Shown here: piece after piece, positions 11,320 through 24,925 of the stretch
Layout of the letters: the number at the start of each line of letters is the position of its first letter
Numbering within the stretch: position 1 is the stretch's first letter
From: Rostrohypoxylon terebratum
Taxonomy: Eukaryota > Ascomycota > Sordariomycetes > Xylariales > Hypoxylaceae
Assembly: GCA_022497145.1 (NCBI GenBank)
Contig: MU385868.1
Location: 372,001-436,000, forward strand
Reading direction: 5' to 3'
Length of the DNA: 64,000 bases
Program-made: the position numbers and the translations under genes
The notes under the pieces: model-generated
Told to the model about the DNA's origin: nothing
Databases searched by the model: none
The model's input: the letters and a program-made list of their open reading frames with translations, nothing else

Positions 11320-11369
11320 TTCCGAACCTGGTTCAAAGACAACCGTTCAACCAGTTCGAAGCCGCGAAG

Positions 11370-14146
11370 ATGGATATTCACCGATGCCGCTTCGTTCCCT
11401 ACCCCCCTTCAGCTATCAATGCGATCGCCTTTTCTTACCCGACCGTCACCAAATCTCAGAGAGCTGCGCCCGTGCGGTTAGCGATCGGTCGCGCCAACGG
11501 CGATATCGAAATATGGAATCCCCTAAACGGCTTATGGCACCAGGAAACTACACTGCACGGAGGAAAGGATCGGAGTATAGACGGTCTAGTATGGGTCACA
11601 GAGCCCGACCAGACTCTACAAGATGGCACCAAACTCATCGGAAAGTCGAGATTGTTCAGCATCGGCTACACTAGCACCGTTACTGAATGGGATCTCGAAA
11701 AACGACAACCCAGGAAACAGGCAAGCGGCATGCACGGTGATATATGGTGTCTTGCTGCTCAACCCTTCGTAGTTCCCTCCAAGAACGGCGACAAATCAGC
11801 AAACGGCGTCGTCCAAACCGGGAAGAAGCTCGTAGCTGGAACCATGGACGGCAGCCTCATCCTATACTCCATCGACGACGACGATCTTCGATTCGACAGG
11901 ATACTAGTCAGATCTCCGACCAAGAAGACTAAGATGGTTAGCATTACCTTCCAAAATCGCAACGTCGTCGTTGTAGGGTGCTCCGATAGTGCTATTCGAG
12001 TCTACGATATGCGCAGCGGTAACATCTTAAGGAAGATGACCCTGGGATCTGACCTTTCCGGAGGCGCCAAGGAAATTATCGTCTGGTCCGTCAAATGCCT
12101 TAAAGGACGCGACATCGTCTCGGGCGATTCCACTGGCCAGGTTTGCATATGGGACGGGAAAACGTACACGCAGGCGCAGAGACTACAGACCCATAACCAG
12201 GATGTCCTGTCTCTCGCTACTAGCGCAGACGGTGCCACTATCGTCAGCGGCGGCATGGACCGCAGGACGGTTCTTTACAGGAAGACTTCAGGTTCAACCG
12301 CCAGATGGGGCAAGGTTTGGCACAGGAGGTACCACAGCCACGACGTGAAGACGATGGCATCTTTTGAGGGGAACGGAATGAGCGTGGTTGTCTCGGGAGG
12401 TTCGTATATGTGGTTTCATCCTGACTTATCTGTGATTTCTAACTAACTGTTGTTCTAGGCCCCGATGCTGCTCCGATCGTTTTGCCCTTACAGGAAGCTG
12501 GTATGGAGAACCACCGTACCCTATCGCATATACCCCAAAGCCCACCGTTGAAGAGCGCACCGAAATGCAGGTTGATAGTCAGTTGGTGGGAGAGAGAAGT
12601 TCACATTTGGAGGTTAAGAAAACCTCTTCGGGATCTCGTAGATGTTCCGGAAGGAGAGTCTGCCGTGGAGAAAAATCGCAAGCTACTAGCTCGAATAATT
12701 ATCAAGGGAGAGGCCAACATTACATCGACGACAATCAGTAATGACGGATCCCTACTCGTGGTATCGACGACTTCTGATGTCAAGGTATTCAACCTAAAGC
12801 CTCGGAATGACTCAAAAAAGGACGAGCTCAAGATCTTTAAAGTCGAGATACAAGAGGAGGTGTCCAAGCAAGGCGCAACCCAGGTTCAGATTTCTCCCGA
12901 CGGACGATGGCTCTGCGCCGTACAGGGTGGAAGCAAAGTTATCCTCTTGGAGATGTCACGCGACTCTACCTTAGACGAAAAGCCGGTGCTTCACCCTAAA
13001 GCTATTCGATTACAACGTATCGAGCGAAAGATACAAAAGCACGTGATGCTAGGTGGCCTAGGGAAATACGACAGGATGATCACTCACATTGCATTCTCTC
13101 CAGATAGCAAGATGTTGGCAGTAGCAGATTTAGCCGGCTATATTGATACTTGGTTATTGGATATGACGCGGCCCAAATTGCAGAACGATGTGAACGGAAC
13201 TCACGAGGACGCATCGTCTGACAGCGAAGACGAAGAGGACCAAGTCGACGTGGAAGGTTTGCGGTGGGCTCGCAATCCGAAAGGGTCCCTAATCCCTAGA
13301 CTGCAAGCTTCTCCTACCGTTCTCTCCTTTTCCGACCACGTCCCAGCATCGCAACCTTCCGTAACGGAGGATGACGAAATCGCGGACGATTATACTCTTC
13401 TTACCGTCACCACCAAACCTCAGGTTCTCGTCATCAACCCTACCCTAGGCTCCCTAACGTCTTGGTCTAGGAGGAACCAGATATCCCGATTCCCAATCGA
13501 GTTTCGAAATAACCGTGACCTAGTGAAAGGCGCCGTCTGGTCGGGAGACCGAGTCTGGCTCTACGGAAACTCGTTCCTCTTCATGGTAGACCTGTCGCAA
13601 GATTTCGCGGAACAGACCGACACTAACGATATTTCTAACGGAGAGCTCGTAAGACAGGGAACCAAAAGAAAGAGAGGCCCCGATAGCGGTGCCGGCAGTA
13701 AGAAGGAAACCGGAGCCGCGGGACCCACGAAAATCATCCACCAAGTACAAGGGGAGTTTGTCGAAGAAATCCCACTCGAGGGCCTCGTCTATGATCCCAT
13801 GGACGAGGATGAAGTCAGCCAGCCGGCAGACGAGAGCGAGAACGAGAGCGATGTTTCAGACGACGAGAACCCCGGCGAGCTAGCTCTGCTTCGCGGTGCT
13901 CAGGGCAAGTCTGCCGCCGAGGCGGAATCGAGCAAGAGCCCAGCGTTCTGGCACACGTACAAGTACCGACCGATTTTGGGTATCGTACCACTCGGCAACG
14001 AACAAGAGATAACGACGAACGGGACCACCGATGTAGTCGCGAAAGAAGCGTCACGAAGGACTATTGAGGTGGCTCTGGTGGAGCGACCGCTGTGGGATAT
14101 CGATATGCCCGATAGATATTTTGGAGACGGGGAATGGGAGAAATGA
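11370..14146 (+). CDS. utp4: Utp4 (cirhin-type), U3 snoRNP small-subunit processome WD40 protein
   Basis: Two exons: 11370-12399 and 12459-14146. The 59-bp intron has a GTTCGT donor, a CTAACTAAC branch region and a CTAG acceptor; splicing preserves the frame and gives 905 aa. Utp4 is a nucleolar subunit of the t-Utp/UtpA complex that binds nascent pre-rRNA and starts 18S rRNA maturation. The N-terminus MDIHRCRFVPYPPSAINAIAF, followed by LAIGRANGDIEIWNP, is diagnostic for the family. WD40-type repeats follow (for example VSGDSTGQVCIWDGK, IVSGGMDRRTVLY, LAVADLAGYIDTWLLD), consistent with tandem beta-propellers. An acidic patch (about 592-605, DASSDSEDEEDQ) and a basic KRKRGPD segment (near 744) sit in loops; the basic one could be a nuclear localisation signal. 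The ending RYFGDGEWEK follows another acidic segment. The product is longer than yeast Utp4 because of these loops. Confidence 0.94.
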
Positions 14147-15616
14147 TGCTCTTTTCCTCGCGTACATTAGATATAGTAATCATAAGATTATTGTGCGAAA
14201 TAATCGATACGTCGAAAAAAGCACCGTTTTTCATACTTATTAATTCTTCGAGATACTGGGTATCGTGATGTTCCTCGAACCATCGGTCTTAAACCTAGGT
14301 ATGTAAATGTGAGAAAAATACATACTAATTTTTTATACATTTTCCAATGGCCCTTTTCGCCAGACTCCTGCTTTGACGAAATTCCAACTTTATTATATTT
14401 CTAGCAGGTATGCGAAGCCGTGTAATCTAGACGTTCGTTGGCGGTAATACCTACCTAGTTTCGGTACACCCTTACCTATCCGGCCGCCTAAACTGCCAAC
14501 TCAAATTTCCATCAAGGTTCTCAGTTGCATGCTTAAGACTATCAGTGAACACAATAGCTCTCTATCTCTACAGCTCGGACGTAGAGCTCCCTACGAGTCT
14601 ATCATTGGGTGCTAGGTGTAAACGTAAAATATATGGATATGAATTTACATCAGGTAAGCTTCTAGAAATATGAACCAAGTTATGTACATGAAAAGATGGG
14701 TGAGCCTCACAGATAAAGAAGAAAAAGGGGACCAAGTGTAATGTCAGCAGCAATAGACATTCGACAATTGACGCTTTGACGGTGAGATGATTAGAAACTT
14801 GTGGTATATCACTAGGTAGGTAACCCACCCACGTTTGGAAACGAACTTAGGAAAAATCAGCATGCCGAGAACATACCGGCAATGACGAGACCAAGACTTG
14901 GAATGAGGAATCCGACATTGATTCTCGAGGCTACGAGACTAGACTTCCGCCACGACGACCTGGCGGACTATGGGTATTTACAAAAGCATAAACTGGCAAG
15001 TATGTTGGTTCACATCTTGGAGACTTTTAACCCCTTCATTAATGACATACAAATCAACCCAATGGAATAGCGGTCACTTCACGGGAACACGCCTTTGAAT
15101 AAAAAGCTTTTTCAGATGCCGACAGATGAAAAAAAATACTCGGGCACTTCCGGGAGACTTAAGAAACGACGAAGAGCGAGCCCAACATAAAAACCGAGGC
15201 TCCCATTCTACATACATACGCCGCCCAAACTCCCAGCCTGAATGACTTATGATGTGATGGTACTTGTAGAATGATGGAGGGGAAAATATATGGTATGTTC
15301 CGAATCGTCAACTATCACTTATCGTTGCTTGATCTTTCTTCCAAACTTGTTAAAAGGCCAGCTAGTGAACCACCTGGGAGGCCGCCTCATTCAACTTCCC
15401 CTTCCCTAACGGGTCGGCCATCCGCGTCCTCTCTCGACGGATAAAATATTAGATTTGGATCTCTCAAAAAGGCTTGCGTCTCTCGTATTACAAGGTAAGT
15501 ACCGTAGGATATAGGCGTTTAGTGAAGAACAATGTGTCATTAGCGTTCCGAAGATATCTAGTCGAAGCAATTTTGGGACCGTCCGGGCAAGCCGACGCGC
15601 ATCCGCGATGTCGTTT
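14147..15616. other. Intergenic, convergent 3' flanks of UTP4 and KIN4
   Basis: No supported gene. A 62-codon frame at 14882-15070 (+) has no recognisable content and I treat it as chance. The sequence is AT-rich just after UTP4 (14150-14400). Confidence 0.5.
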
Positions 15617-18600
15617 TTAAGGCTCGCCTCCCCGCGCCCGGCCCCGTCTCCTGAAAAAGTCCATGACCCTCTTCGCCGCGCCGCTGCTACCAGCGTGATC
15701 GTGAGGCCTTCCATACTCTTCCCCGTCGTATGCGTCCACAAACCTTCTGTTCTTCTGCAAAACACGGCTTCCGCGACCAGACTGGCGCCCATCGTAGGGA
15801 TCGGTATCGTATCCGGTCTGGTAAGGCGCCGAGTTAGGCGGCTTTCGCTGAGTGGGGTCGAGTGAGGACTCCGACTCGGAGTTCAGGACCGCGCCCGATT
15901 GCAGATAGGATGGTATAGCTGTGGGCCTGGGATTCGCGGGAAAGCGTAATTGGACGGGACTAGAATTGGAGTTAGGCGCTGAGCCTAGCCTGGGAGATTG
16001 CAACGACTCGTAAGTACCATCTCCGTACTGCCGTCCCGCGTTCCCCCGGCCTTGCTGATGATCCGCGTAGCGGTTGTACCCCTCCATCTCCGGAGGCTCC
16101 TGGATGGGCAGATCTTGCTGAGAAGATTCGGCGGGTGGGGTCGCAGGCTCCTTGCCCAGACCAATCGCCCTCATCAAAGAGAATCGCCGATTCTGCGGCT
16201 TGTCTATCGATGCTTGCGAGCCTGTAATGCTACCGCTCCTTTTCCTTCCGAGCCCCAAGGAAAAGGATCTTCTAGAAGCGCGAGACTCCATAGAAGTCCT
16301 TGAATCGCCGGGCAGGGCATTGGACATGCTGATAGGAGGATACTTCTTCGATGCCTTCTCTCCTGGTTGATCCGGACGCTTCTTGCGTCCGCCGAAGATG
16401 GAACCACTGCGACCGAATATCTTACCACCGATCTCGCCGATGGTATTGGATCTACGATGGCCTTTAGTATCGGTCGACTGCTGCTGCTGTGCCTGATTGA
16501 ACCCTGAAACTTGGGCATACTTGGAAGGTACAGTAATACTGGGTCGGCCGAAGTCCATGTCGGGCGTCTCTTGGGGGATCGGGTTCGATATGACATAATT
16601 CTTGGGGCCTTTCGGCTGTTGTATGCTTCCGTGAGCATTAGTACCCGCAACGGTGGGGGGCAGTGGCTGGCCATACGATCCTCTCGTAGATGACGCCAAC
16701 CTAGAAGCAGTCGACTGCATCGACCCGCCGGTAGTAGGCCGCGTCGCCGACGTGCTGGGGCCGGCGGTGGTCATGTAAGCATTATCGGATGTGGCGCGAG
16801 GTATATTCGATCTGGGAGGCGGCACATCTCTCCTATGGGAGCTCGGCGGTTTTCGCGGATCTCGGGACTGGGTCGGGTACTCCTCCCTAGAAATAGGCGG
16901 GTCTCGAGGGAGAGGTTTGTCGGCGGGGGAAGCGTGCACTTCAACAGGACCCTGGCTGGAGGAGCGAGCTCGGGTCTTGCCGCGCGGCGACGAATGGGGG
17001 TCCGGCTGCTGTTCGCCTCCTCTCTGAGTTTGGGTGACGGGAGCCACGTACTCCACCTGAACAGTTCGCCGCTTGTTATCCTTCGGTGGCTTTCCGTAGG
17101 CCTGCTCTTCTCCGTCTGCCTTGCCCTGTCTCCGCGGCGAATCAGCCGGAGGCGCTGCCGTCGTCTTCGTCTTAGAAGGTTCCCTAACCGAGGCGCTCCT
17201 ACCCAAGCCCCCAGTGTCCGCATCCTCTGATGGCACGGTGGTGTTTTGGATCTCGTTGCTGGTGGTCGTCGTACTGGTGATGAGTTCTACTACGTGTGCG
17301 TATTCGCTCAGCCAACTATGACGAGCCACTTCGAATAGGTCTGCACGTTTTCGGGGGCTCGGAACCAGTATGCGGCGCAGCAAATCTCGCGCGTGGGGGG
17401 TAACATATTCGGGAAAGGTGAGGGGAGTGTTCACGATATATTTGTATAAGAGATTGATGTTATCGCCCTCTGGGTTGGCGGGGTCATCGTCAAATGGCAG
17501 GTAGCCCGCGAGCATGGCATACTAAAATATCGTAAGCAAACTTCCCGAGGGTATTCACGAGTAAGAGACGCGGGCGACGTCGAAAACTTACCAAGATGAC
17601 ACCACAACTCCAGACGTCGACCTTTCTACCAGTATAGAGCGAGTCGCTGACTACCAATTCTGGGGCCGCATAACATGGACTTCCACAACTAGTCTGCATC
17701 AGGTCGCCCCTACGCATGCCGTTCTGCTTAGTCTTGTCTAGACCGGAACGTTTGACAAAATCGCGGTCAGACAAATTCAACTCTTCCTCTTCAGTCAGTT
17801 CGTCGTTCGGGTCGAAGGTGTTGGCGAATCCAAAGTCGGTGATGATGATGTTACGATTACGGTCCAGTAGTAGATTCTCCAGTTTCAAGTCTCGATGGAC
17901 GATACCCTTCTTATGAAGGTATCCCACTCCCGAAATGAGCTGGGCGAAAAGCCTACGAGCGGGACCATCCTTTAAATACCTATGGTTAAGGATGTAATCG
18001 AAAAGCTCTCCACCTGAAGCATACTCCAAGACGATTCCAATGTGGCGTTCCGTCTCCGACATCTCGTGTAATCTCACGATGTTGGGATGCGAGATGCCGC
18101 GTAATATTGCTACCTCACGATAAATTTTCGCGAGCCGGGACGGGTTGTTCCCCACGCTATCGCGGCGGATGAGCTTGATAGCTACCTAAGGATGGTTGTA
18201 TTAATTCGCGTTCATAGATAAGTCGAACAGAGGAAATCGTAGCTTACCTGGACACCACCGTCCTGCTTCCAGCCTAGCTTCACCTTGCCAAATTCGCCCT
18301 CTCCGATCACATTTCCTAGGTAGTAATCTCCAAACTTCGATCCTTTCTCGCGTTTAGAATGGTCGTGGCGACTTCGGCCTCCACGTCGACCATCATCTTG
18401 GGCATCGCTCATGCCTACAACCGGCGGAGGAGCAGCTCCATCGTCATCAGCTGCGGCCCGACGACCGGATGGCTGGCCCTGAGCCTCGCTAAGCCGCTCG
18501 CGCTCCCGTTCGATATCATCTTCTGGTTGGGAGACTATGACGCGATGGAGAACCTCGCTAGCCTCGCGGGACGGTTGTTTCGACGAAGCGTTGGTGGCAG

Positions 18601-19249
18601 ATCTGACGGGCATTGTGGTCGTTACAGTCTGGCGGTGATCCCTATTACTGCTAGGTCTCTGGGTGGGCTCCTGCGCCAGGTGTTGCGAGGCTGCCCTCCT
18701 GCTTCTAGAGCTCGGGTCGTCGTAACCTCCTCGTCCAAATTCCGACTGTCCGTTTGTGCCTGCTCTTCCATCCGCAGCAGTTCGTCTAGGCGAATTTGCA
18801 GCTCGTTCCTCGGCACGAGCCGCTCTTCGAGAGGTGGTTGGTCCAGCGGGGCCGTGCTGCGTAGACGATGTTCGCGGCGGGGCGACGGGTGGCTCGTTCC
18901 TTCGTCGACCCGTAGCTGACCTATCGTACTCTGTCGCGGTACCCGCCACCGGCACCGGCGAGGCTAATGCGGTTCGCGACGTCATTGGCGATGACTGTGC
19001 TTGGTCTGTGTGGGTCGGTGCTGGGCTCGCAGCGCTCGCGCTGTTTCCGCTAGGTCGCCTAGACGGCCGTCTCGAAGATGCTGGTGAAGCATTCGCGTTA
19101 TCTCGGCTGGCATAACGACCCTCTCTGCTAGGGGACTGTGCCGGGGTGTATTGGCGATGAGGTTGAGACGCGGTCGCGGGCGAGGGCGTATTTAGGGCGG
19201 GCAAGGAGGTCGGCTGATGGTGAGCTGACTGCAACGCAGCAGAAGACAT
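15617..19249 (-). CDS. Kin4-like serine/threonine protein kinase
   Basis: Three exons: 18248-19249, 17592-18185 and 15617-17521, with introns of 62 and 70 bp in phase 0. The protein is 1166 aa. Kin4 kinases (CAMK branch) act in the spindle-position checkpoint in budding yeast. A disordered N-terminus is followed by the kinase domain at about 306-603: glycine loop GEGEFGKVKLG, VAIK lysine (Lys338, first codons of exon 2), HRDLKLEN (Asp433), DFG (Asp451), then GSPCYAAPE, DVWSCGVIL and YAMLAGYLPFDDDP. These last motifs match Kin4/Frk1 closely. Between DFG and the APE motif there is an extra acidic and basic stretch of about 30 residues compared with yeast Kin4. The C-terminal 560 residues are Ser/Pro/Arg-rich, with FSLMRAIGLGKEP near the middle and a basic end (AAKRVMDFFRRRGRARGG) that could bind membrane; that role is inference. 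The start at 19249 is the first in-frame ATG. Confidence 0.9.
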
Positions 19250-20732
19250 CTTCTACGCGTTCAGCGTAGATCGGTCCCCAGGGCTTTCGGAGATGCGGTC
19301 CTAAAAAGACGGTACCTAAAACGATGAGTTGGAAAAGATCGGTGGCGGTGGGTTTGAGACTTTTTTTTTCGGGAAATGGATCCGAGTCGGTGAAGGTCTT
19401 AGGTGTTATTGAAGTGATGGAAGGGGAAATTATGGGAATTAGAGATGCCTGCGAGCGCCTTGAAATTTTTAATAAAAAAAATCAAGAGGGCAGCCGGTTC
19501 GTCTGATCCTCCAATAAGCCAGTTCAGATTGGCATTGTGCGTTACAGTGAGTGTGTTATCTCGTTTGAACAACGTACCGCGTGGATAAAGCAGCTGATCG
19601 GCGATTCGTCTCCCTGGCCACGTTCTTATCAAACGAAACGGTCAGGTAACGAGTTATGTGTATGTCTCCCTTCGCCGAGAAGGACGTGATGACCTGGTGC
19701 TTGTTTGCTGTGCCGTCTCAGTGAGAAATAGGAATTATAGGTTATACGCTTTGTCGTTGTTACCTTTCTTCTGTTTGGTCTGTTTGGTAGAGGGGTGCTG
19801 TGGTTGTAATGTTTTTTTTTTCGACCTTACACCAAGTTTAAAAGGGGAGAGGCTTAGATGCACATGCAGATGCGGGTGCAGCTTTGGGCACCAGTAATCA
19901 TTAGTTTCTTGCTGGCCCTTGTCCGTCTCGTCTGGATCTTTCTCCTTTACCGTTCCAAGCCCGCTACGATTTGATGTGTCTGAAAGCTGTGGTTCTGGAG
20001 ATGCGGTTGTGGATGAAGCGGGTTCGAAAAGATCCGGACCCGATCCCCAATTATTCGTAGATATTAACTGGTATTAGATGGTGAGATCGCGATCCGAGAC
20101 GAGAGAGCAGATGACAGCTGCCAAAGGCGCTACGGACGTTTCGTCTTCGCGTATCGGTTACCTTTCCACGACCTGAGACCAGAGGGGGTTGACAAATTGA
20201 CAACAGTAGGTTTGGACCCAATGAAGATTGATCTTGATAGCCCACAAAAACGGTATGCGAAGTTAAAGAGACTATGCCCCTTTCACCGGCGCTGACCCGA
20301 GTTTAAATCGTTGGACTCGGCTAGCAATTGAGTTAAGAGATTCGTCAGTTACTACAACGCCTAACGAGAATTGGAGAAACGCGTTGCAATTAGAGGTCGA
20401 CTGCCAACAGGGAAAAGAGAAAAGGGAAAAAAAGAGAAAATAAAGGTTGGAGGGTCAAGGGTAGCAAAAAAAGCGAAAATGTGAAAACGCGAAAATGTGG
20501 AAAAAATTGATATTAATTAGGGAGCTTGAGGCGTATACTAGGTACTAGGTAGTGAGTAATACGCCGTCTCCCAATTGTTTTATTGCTTGGTTCGATGTTG
20601 CGGACAACTATCGAGATACCTATGGCAAGGTATTAGAAAAACGTATCAGATTGCGCTGAGAGAATTGAAAAGCCCTTTGCCTGGATAAAGGCAAGGCAAG
20701 GCCAGAAGGATGGACGACTGGTCGACGTGATG

Positions 20733-20759
20733 GGCGACAGGCGACAGGCGACAGGCGAC
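20733..20759. repeat. GGCGACA x3-4 tandem run
   Basis: Imperfect first copy followed by three perfect 7-bp units in the KIN4 upstream region. Confidence 0.9.
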
Positions 20760-21515
20760 GAGGAAGAGGGAAGGGGAAAAAAAAGGGCCCAAAGGCCGAA
20801 AGCGTCGAGTGTCGTAGTGAAATTGAGCATCGATTGGGACAATGTGGGTAGGGATTACCTTGAGAGGGAAATTGGAAGATGGCCAAGATGGAGACGCCAA
20901 CAGGGGTCGCTCTTGTTACACCCAATGTATTGCACCAAGCTGGTCGCGTTCTGCGACTTCTGTCTCTCTTTGGCGTGTTTCTTGCGCTTTATTAGAGGGG
21001 AAATCTAATATCGGACTAACCGCAAACAGACTATGAGTGGAGTATCTAGCACCGCGATACGGGAGCTTTGTGGGGAAGCTATTTGGCATTAACCAATTCA
21101 GGTAGTTACCACGACGGATAGACGGCCAAAAGTCAGAGTAGCACAAAGGTCTCCTTGCGGTCCAAGCTCACGCACCTAAAGGTACTTCATAATGTACGTA
21201 CCCACCACCTAATGACGATAAAATCATCCATTTTCATGCAGGTACGATACAATTGACAGTCTAAGGTTTAGGTATGTAGCATCCCACCCATGTACCTTAG
21301 CTGCTGGCTTAGGTAGTTATTGTGTGTATCATGAATGTACTACCACCAGTAATAACCACTGCAGTCATACCTAACAGCACTTGAGCACGACTTGGAAGCA
21401 CCTGGCAGCACAAGACAGCTCCAGCTTGATTAGAGCGTTAATTATGTAGTATGTACTATGACCCTAGCCACTAAGTATGGCCACATTCACCGAAACTCTG
21501 GGCGGTCAATTACCT

Positions 21516-21753
21516 ACTATGGTATGATGGGTAAGAATTAGCACACTGTCAGGTACCAGTGGAGTCTGTGGAGACAAAATCTCATACTAATTCAACGAGA
21601 ACTTGTCGAAACGAGCCTTACAGGTACTTACATATACCCACCTAAAACCAACGCGTTGCTTGTAGCTAAAAAACCTATGGAATTTATATCAGGGGTCCCC
21701 AGTCGAAAGAAAATACCTGACAGTGTGCTAATTCTTACCCACCATACCATAGT
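21516..21753. mobile_element. MITE-like element with 40-bp terminal inverted repeats
   Basis: The left arm 21516-21555 is the reverse complement of the right arm 21714-21753 at 39 of 40 positions; the only mismatch is the T/C within GATGGG versus CCACC. The arms enclose 158 bp with no open frame. The outer ends read ACTATGGTATG and CATACCATAGT, so the element could be bounded by a TA dinucleotide target duplication, as in Tc1/mariner-type elements. I see no transposase in the window. It is a non-autonomous element or a foldback structure; family assignment is inference. Confidence 0.75.
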
Positions 21754-22630
21754 AAATGGATTTTGCTACTCAACTACTACTAGGTACTAATACATACCAC
21801 TGGAGGTACCTACTCGTACCTACATACATAGGTAGCATCTCGCGCTATACACGTTATCAAATACAAACTTTATCATACACCAACATATGGATATTACTTT
21901 TAATTTTTGATGTTTTTAAACCTCATCCTTGATACCTCACTTATATCCTATTATAAGATGTACTTGTCATAAACTTATTAGTTCGCATTACATCAACTTG
22001 AAAAACCCGAACAATAGTTTTCAATCTCAACACCTTCTACATTTAGAGGCCTACTAACCTCAGAAGTATGCACCTACGTCAACACTAACGTCTGAACCCA
22101 TAACCCGTCCAACTATACTATGCACATCCCACCAATGGCAGGCGATTAGTTCGGCTCTTGAGTCAATAATAGACACACGGATATGACCTGCCAGAATTTG
22201 CCTTGTTTACCTTGTCATGCAGTTGGGGCCAGGAGTTCTGATGCAATATTCCAAAAAGTGAAGACGCGAGAATTGGATTACGTTTACTCGCCGCTACATG
22301 CAGGAGGAGTGCAGGAGGACTCGTTCCTTTGATATTCGGTGATCCGCCAAACCGCCAAACCGCCAAACCAGGATCTTCGGGTCTGCCTAGAGATTCTTCA
22401 GCCACACACATACCTGTCAGGTAGTAGTACTATCTAATAACGTATCTCAGAATTTTCTTCTATGAGATCTCATCTGAACTCGAATCCAAACGACGAGAGC
22501 GAACGTGGGAAAACGAGTTCCGACCTTATCTACATATGTACATCATCACAGGTGGTCTGCGAAATAACGTACAGCCGGCCGCCATTTGACTCGGATACTA
22601 CAACGTAGGTACCTACTTAACCATCTCCCC

Positions 22631-22659
22631 AGAGTCCAGAGTCCAGAGTCCAGAGTCCA
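22631..22659. repeat. AGAGTCC x4 tandem run
   Basis: Four perfect 7-bp units followed by an A, in a non-coding region; similar in style to the other 7-bp runs in the window. Confidence 0.9.
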
Positions 22660-24925
22660 ACGAGCCAGTACAACAAAAACTACGTCCCGAAGATGTTTGT
22701 CGCTTCCAGCCGCAGGGGTCTTCCCTAGGAGATCTGTCCCGCTGCCGGCTTTTAATTCATTTAAACATGTGGCGTTCACGAATCGCAAGGATGACGAACT
22801 GATAGTTCTCTTTGCTCGTTTATCATCTCCAGAGTCCCGGCTAGGAGAGACCGAATTTTGAACGGGAAAAGAAAAACAACGACGGGGAACTTGAAACGAC
22901 AGGGGTTGTCGATGCCGGGGTCTAAAATAAGAAGAGGTGACCATTCCGTAAACAGTCATTCGATTCTTCCTCAGTCCCAGGTATCCATAAGATCGGGCCA
23001 AGATCACATCATCGTATATTATTGATGACCTGCCTAGGTCCTACGTCCTACGTCCTACTATGTACGTACCATCTTCCTATCTTCCATCTGAATTCTTTTT
23101 GCCTTCCTCTTCCCTGGCTCTGCTTTCCGATATCAACAATGCAAGGCTAAACCATGTGAATGCCTATGTATTATGTATAAACATGATATAATATGACTGT
23201 CAACCCTCCCCTATTCTTCTGCCTATTGAATCTTATTCCAATGTCGATTGAACCTGAGCAGCTTATGCGGTAGAAACATGGAAACACTTTCCACGCGATA
23301 CCCACATTCTATCACAGATTACAGGGTCTCGTTCAAGCGCGTTGGGTTTCTCTCATAACGACGGGTCGCGATTAATATGGCCTGCTTTGTTTTGTCATCG
23401 AAGAACGCGCTATCCAAGCGTTGTATGGTCCACGAAGAAAGTGGCATTAACAAATCAAGATTTGCGACGCTTCAATGTATTGTAAAGGTTCTTCTCAGCC
23501 AAGTTGGTAAGGCTGAGATTTAGAACGCAACAATTACAACACAATCGCATTCCTATCCAATTCAAACACGGCTTATGGAAATCAGCTCTTGAAGAATACC
23601 ACCTAGGCTTGCAAAAGTGATTCCTTTCCAGCTTTCAGCTTTCACATACTCTGTACTTATGACATATTCCCGAGGTCCACCGGGGGGGGTTAGGTTAGTA
23701 GGCTGAGAAGATCAGATCTTCTCGCATGAACGTCGGAGATGACCTTCCATGGGTAAGGACAGGGGTCAGAGGAACATGGACACTACCTAATAGTGGTCTG
23801 TTTATTAGGTAGGTAGCGTCCAAGGAATGGGTTTTCAAGCGGTTAACCGAAACAAGATCAAGCCCCAAAAGAGCTCAGACCTCTCACCATTGACGTATGG
23901 TACATAGTCTTTATCCGCCTGAAGATCGACCTTGTCCCAGACCTCATTCGAATCTGTACCATTTTATCGTCGCCCATATTATTGCTCAATATAGCCAGTA
24001 AGATCGCGATGAATACTACGTATGTTATCGAGGGATTCCCATGCATGAAACATTACGGGAGCACACAAGGTCTTAATGGTCTGCGTAACGATGCTTCAGA
24101 ATTTGGTTAATCTAGTTAAACAACCAACCTCGAGATATTCCATACAGAGATCATGTTAGTCTCAGAAATGCTTAGGACCTAGGTATTAAACACCTGCCCA
24201 CTTACCTACCTATTAATATTCGTACGTATATGCTAAATAAATTCATCCCTATGATTATGTAATTACAGTTTCCGGTAAATTCGTGCGCTGCAAGCAAACG
24301 TCGATCAATTGACGCCGTAAGCGTGATTCAATATTTAAGTGAAACTTCGTTGTCCACCTATTAGTAAGTATGTGCGCCGGAAAATTCAACCTAACTACGG
24401 CAGCTCCTGGGTATTACCTTGGATCGATGTCTCGAGGGATATATCAATATGTAGTCGCCCTCGAGGAGCCGTCCCTTGAAGATCCTTGATAGCGGAAACA
24501 TTCAAGAACACATTAATAGTGCGGGGGTTTGAAGAGAAAGGCGGCTGGCTCACGATCAGCCGGGCGATGCGAATCCCTTAGAAGATCAACCCGACACATA
24601 TATTAATATCTTCACCACCACGCTTGCGAAGACGATCACTCGTCCTCTGATCTTCCATTTAGCTCTAATTAGCTTTCAATACCTAGGTAATTAGCAGTGA
24701 TAAGCCTCTATATTCGAGGCAAGACTGGTAAATACGTAGATTCCAAGCATCTCACCGGTAAAGACGGGAAATCTGAAAAGTACCTAGTCCTATGTACCTA
24801 GGTAGGTATCGATGTCCCTGCTACTAGGAAACTCCAGGTGTTTACACGAATCCTAGCGGTAAATTTGTTTCGGATTTCGAGTCGTTGATAAAAAAGCGTT
24901 CAGCTTACATGTATTAGATAGGTAG

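Larger units (their letters stand above)
9460..11369. other. Divergent intergenic region, repeats, no gene
   Basis: Separates the divergent GH71 and UTP4 genes and must contain both promoters. Frames up to 93 codons at 9708-9993 have no recognisable content. It contains a GCTGTC-type hexamer run (10428-10472), scattered ACCTAG/TTAAG motifs (10660-11030), a G-run at about 11045-11054, and an ATTCAC run at 11289-11319. Confidence 0.5.

Noticed and set aside
18359..19115. Plus-strand frames of 119-186 codons over the KIN4 N-terminus
   Set aside because: Antisense shadows of a Ser/Arg/Pro-rich coding exon.
22546..23007. 153-codon minus-strand frame
   Set aside because: It runs through the AGAGTCC repeat, giving a low-complexity TLDSGLWTL part, and has no other protein-like features.
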